A stretch of DNA of 64,000 nt, taken from Anabaena sp. PCC 7108 (GTDB taxonomy: Bacteria; Cyanobacteriota; Cyanobacteriia; Cyanobacteriales; Nostocaceae). The position numbers and the translations under genes were made by a program. Shown here piece by piece: positions 62,128 through 64,000 of the stretch (positions within the stretch are counted from its first letter, which is position 1; every line of letters starts with the position of its first letter). The DNA lies in NCBI RefSeq assembly GCF_000332135.1, contig NZ_KB235896.1, forward strand, positions 2,305,403 to 2,369,402. The letters are read 5' to 3'. The notes under the pieces are model-generated. The model was given only the letters and a program-made list of their open reading frames with translations, had not been told where the DNA came from and ran no database searches.

Positions 62128-64000
62128 TGAGTATTCAAGAAAATATGACTGCAAAAATGGCAATTGTCGGCATGGATGCCTTTTTCGGTGAATGTCAAGA
62201 ATTAGATGCTTTTGAGAGCAGTATTTACGACGGAAAGCAGCATTTTATTCCCCTGCCAGAAAAAAGATGGCATGGTATTAATGAGCAAGAAACATTACTG
62301 CAAGAGTACGGTTTAGCAGCCGGAAAAGCTCCCCAAGGTGCATATATTAGAGACTTTGAAGTTGATACTTTAGCTTACAAAATTCCCCCTAACGAAGTTG
62401 AAAAACTCAACTCGCAACAACTTTTATTATTGAAAGTGTGCGATCGCGCTCTCCAAGATGCAAAAATACCCCAAGGTGGTAATGTAGCGGTAATTATCGC
62501 TGCGGACACAGAATTATCTGTACACCAACTACAACAACGTTGGAATTCAGCTTGGCAAGTTAAAGACGGTTTAAATGCTGCGGAAATTGCCTTACCTCCT
62601 GAAAAAATTGCCCAACTAGAAACCATAGTTAAAGATAGTATTCACCACCAAGTTGATTTGGGTGAATATCTTAGCTATGTCGGCAATATTATGGCCAGTC
62701 GCATTTCTTCATTGTGGAATTTCTCTGGTCCATCATTCACTGTTAGCTCTGTAGAAACTGCGGCTTTTAAAGCTTTAGAAATCGCACAAATGCTATTAGC
62801 TACAAATGAAGTAGACGCAGTTGTTGTTGGTGCTGTTGACTTAGCCGGTGGTGTGGAAAATGTCTTACTCCGCAGTCAATTCGGAAAAGTAAATACAGGT
62901 ATCAATACCTTAAGTTTTGATCAAAACGCCGACGGTTGGACTGTGGGAGAAGGTGCAGGTGCAGTTATCCTCAAACGTCATGATACAGCTTTGGAAAATA
63001 GCGATCGCATCTATGCAGTCATTGACGGTATCAGCATCGGACAATCTGCCTCAATGGCTGTAGATGAAGCAACCATCAGCCAAGTCTGCAAACAAGCTTT
63101 TCAACAAGCAGGAATCCAACCGATAGAGGTAAATTACCTGGAAGTCTGCGGTACTGGAATTCCCGCAGAAGACGAAGCCGAAATTAACGGCATCCTCCAA
63201 GCTTATCCCCCCGTCGGTAACGGTTTACACTGCGCCATTGGTAGCGTCAAAGCCAATATTGGTAACACCTTTGTCGCTTCGGGAATAGCCAGCTTAATTA
63301 AAACTGCCCTCAGTCTCTACCATAGATATATTCCCGGAACCCCCAATTGGTCTGGTGTAAAAACACCGCAAGTATGGGAAGGTAGTCCCTTTTATGTTGC
63401 TACCGAATCAAGACCTTGGTTTTCACCAAAAGAAGGTAGATGTAGAATTTCCGCTATTAATAGTATTGGCTGTGATGGCTCTTTTGCTCATGTAATTTTA
63501 TCAGAAGATACCCATCAAGAAGAACGAGTTAGCCGCTATTTAGAATCACGACCTTTTTATCTTTTCCCTATCGCTGCTGATGATTATGCCACTTTGTTTG
63601 CAGGTTTAGATAATTTGCAACAAAACATTGAAAATGCTGATCATCTTCAAGCTACTGCAAGTCAGACTTTTGTGGAATTTCAGCAGCATAAAAATGCTAA
63701 ATATGCCTTATCTATTACCGGACGCAACCACAAAGAATTACTCAAAGAAATTAACTCGGCGCGTAAAGGTGTAAATCTTGCCTTTGAAAAAGGTACAGAT
63801 TGGCAAACTCCTCTTGGTAGTTATTTTACACCAAAACCACTTGGTAAAAATGGAGAAATTGCCTATATTTATCCTGCCGCAGTTAATTCCTATGTGGGCA
63901 TGGGGCGGACTTTATTCCGTCTTTTCCCCAAATCCTTCGATGACTTAATCATCAAAAGTCTTTACAAACGTGCTGCTGATGTGGAACTACTTGTTTTTCC
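62127..64000 (+). CDS. hglC: HglC-like KS-AT protein with inactive KS (3' end cut by window edge)
   Basis: A PfaB-like protein, at least 624 residues visible. Residues about 10-470 have a KS fold (KMAIVGMDAFFGECQEL; NADGWTVGEGAGAVILK), but the three catalytic positions are changed: Ala or Phe where Cys belongs (VETAAFKALE, about 213), Cys341 in EVCGTGIPAED where His is usual, and Asn380 in ANIGNTFVASG where His is usual. After about residue 565 an AT-like domain begins (AYIYPAAVNSYVGMGRTL) and runs past 64000. A catalytically null KS acting as a chain-length factor for the HglD KS is the simplest reading. The ATG overlaps the previous stop by one base. Confidence 0.75.
   Translation, partial: MSIQENMTAKMAIVGMDAFFGECQELDAFESSIYDGKQHFIPLPEKRWHGINEQETLLQEYGLAAGKAPQGAYIRDFEVDTLAYKIPPNEVEKLNSQQLLLLKVCDRALQDAKIPQGGNVAVIIAADTELSVHQLQQRWNSAWQVKDGLNAAEIALPPEKIAQLETIVKDSIHHQVDLGEYLSYVGNIMASRISSLWNFSGPSFTVSSVETAAFKALEIAQMLLATNEVDAVVVGAVDLAGGVENVLLRSQFGKVNTGINTLSFDQNADGWTVGEGAGAVILKRHDTALENSDRIYAVIDGISIGQSASMAVDEATISQVCKQAFQQAGIQPIEVNYLEVCGTGIPAEDEAEINGILQAYPPVGNGLHCAIGSVKANIGNTFVASGIASLIKTALSLYHRYIPGTPNWSGVKTPQVWEGSPFYVATESRPWFSPKEGRCRISAINSIGCDGSFAHVILSEDTHQEERVSRYLESRPFYLFPIAADDYATLFAGLDNLQQNIENADHLQATASQTFVEFQQHKNAKYALSITGRNHKELLKEINSARKGVNLAFEKGTDWQTPLGSYFTPKPLGKNGEIAYIYPAAVNSYVGMGRTLFRLFPKSFDDLIIKSLYKRAADVELLVF

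Overview
The window comes from a filamentous, heterocyst-forming cyanobacterium (order Nostocales). The evidence is beta-carboxysome shell genes, a cyanobacterial NDH-1 CO2-uptake module, the acyl-lipid desaturases desA/desB/desC, GH100 alkaline/neutral invertases, frequent HIP1 octamers (GCGATCGC), and a right-hand third filled by a heterocyst-glycolipid (hgl) biosynthesis and export island. I do not assign a species. All family calls are from reading motifs; no database search was run.

Layout. 1-6.6 kb: inorganic carbon acquisition, with ccmK-ccmK-ccmL (carboxysome, minus) divergent from ndhF4-ndhD4-cupB (constitutive CO2 uptake, plus); a foldback MITE-like element sits between ndhF4 and ndhD4. 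6.7-10.2 kb: desC-desA-desB on the minus strand. 10.3-11.5 kb: a PLP enzyme of the methionine gamma-lyase-like family. 11.7-20.9 kb: an accessory region with a shortened HTH/NB-ARC STAND NTPase, then four co-oriented genes (patatin phospholipase, Trp-motif/TPR membrane protein, FHA-RDD-TPR membrane protein, peptidoglycan-binding/DUF1906-type protein), then an HNH nuclease with a small partner. 21.2-26.6 kb: bciB (chlorophyll synthesis), a tandem PspA-like coiled-coil protein, two small hypothetical genes, an HNH remnant and a glycine-rich/WD40/J-domain fusion. 27-30.1 kb: two tandem GH100 invertase paralogues; the second has Tyr at the position of the catalytic Asp188. 30.7-40.6 kb: ordinary core genes (Nudix, folK, class A PBP, a probable psb35, TerB-like, rsmB, cytochrome b561-like, a divergent PstB-like ATPase, a secreted TPR protein) with several small repeat elements.

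41-64 kb: the heterocyst-glycolipid island. An SDR and a GMC oxidoreductase lead in. A minus-strand set follows: hgdB-hgdC (export, without its own ATPase), an epimerase-like protein, a DUF2141 protein, a GT2 and a GT4 (probable hglT). After a 1.9-kb mostly non-coding divergent region holding a perfect GTA-N8-TAC (NtcA-type) site come the Pfa/Hgl-type polyketide synthase genes: hglE (KS-AT-ACP-ACP-KR structural half), a KR-DH gene, a KS gene (hglD-like) and a KS-AT gene (hglC-like), whose KS has lost all three catalytic residues and which runs off the window. Together these would build a very-long-chain polyol, reduce it, glycosylate it and export it to the heterocyst envelope.

The most notable points are the four-gene patatin/FHA/peptidoglycan cassette, the D188Y invertase paralogue, dispersed genomic repeats that sit in frame inside the linkers of the HglE megasynthase, and the catalytically null KS.
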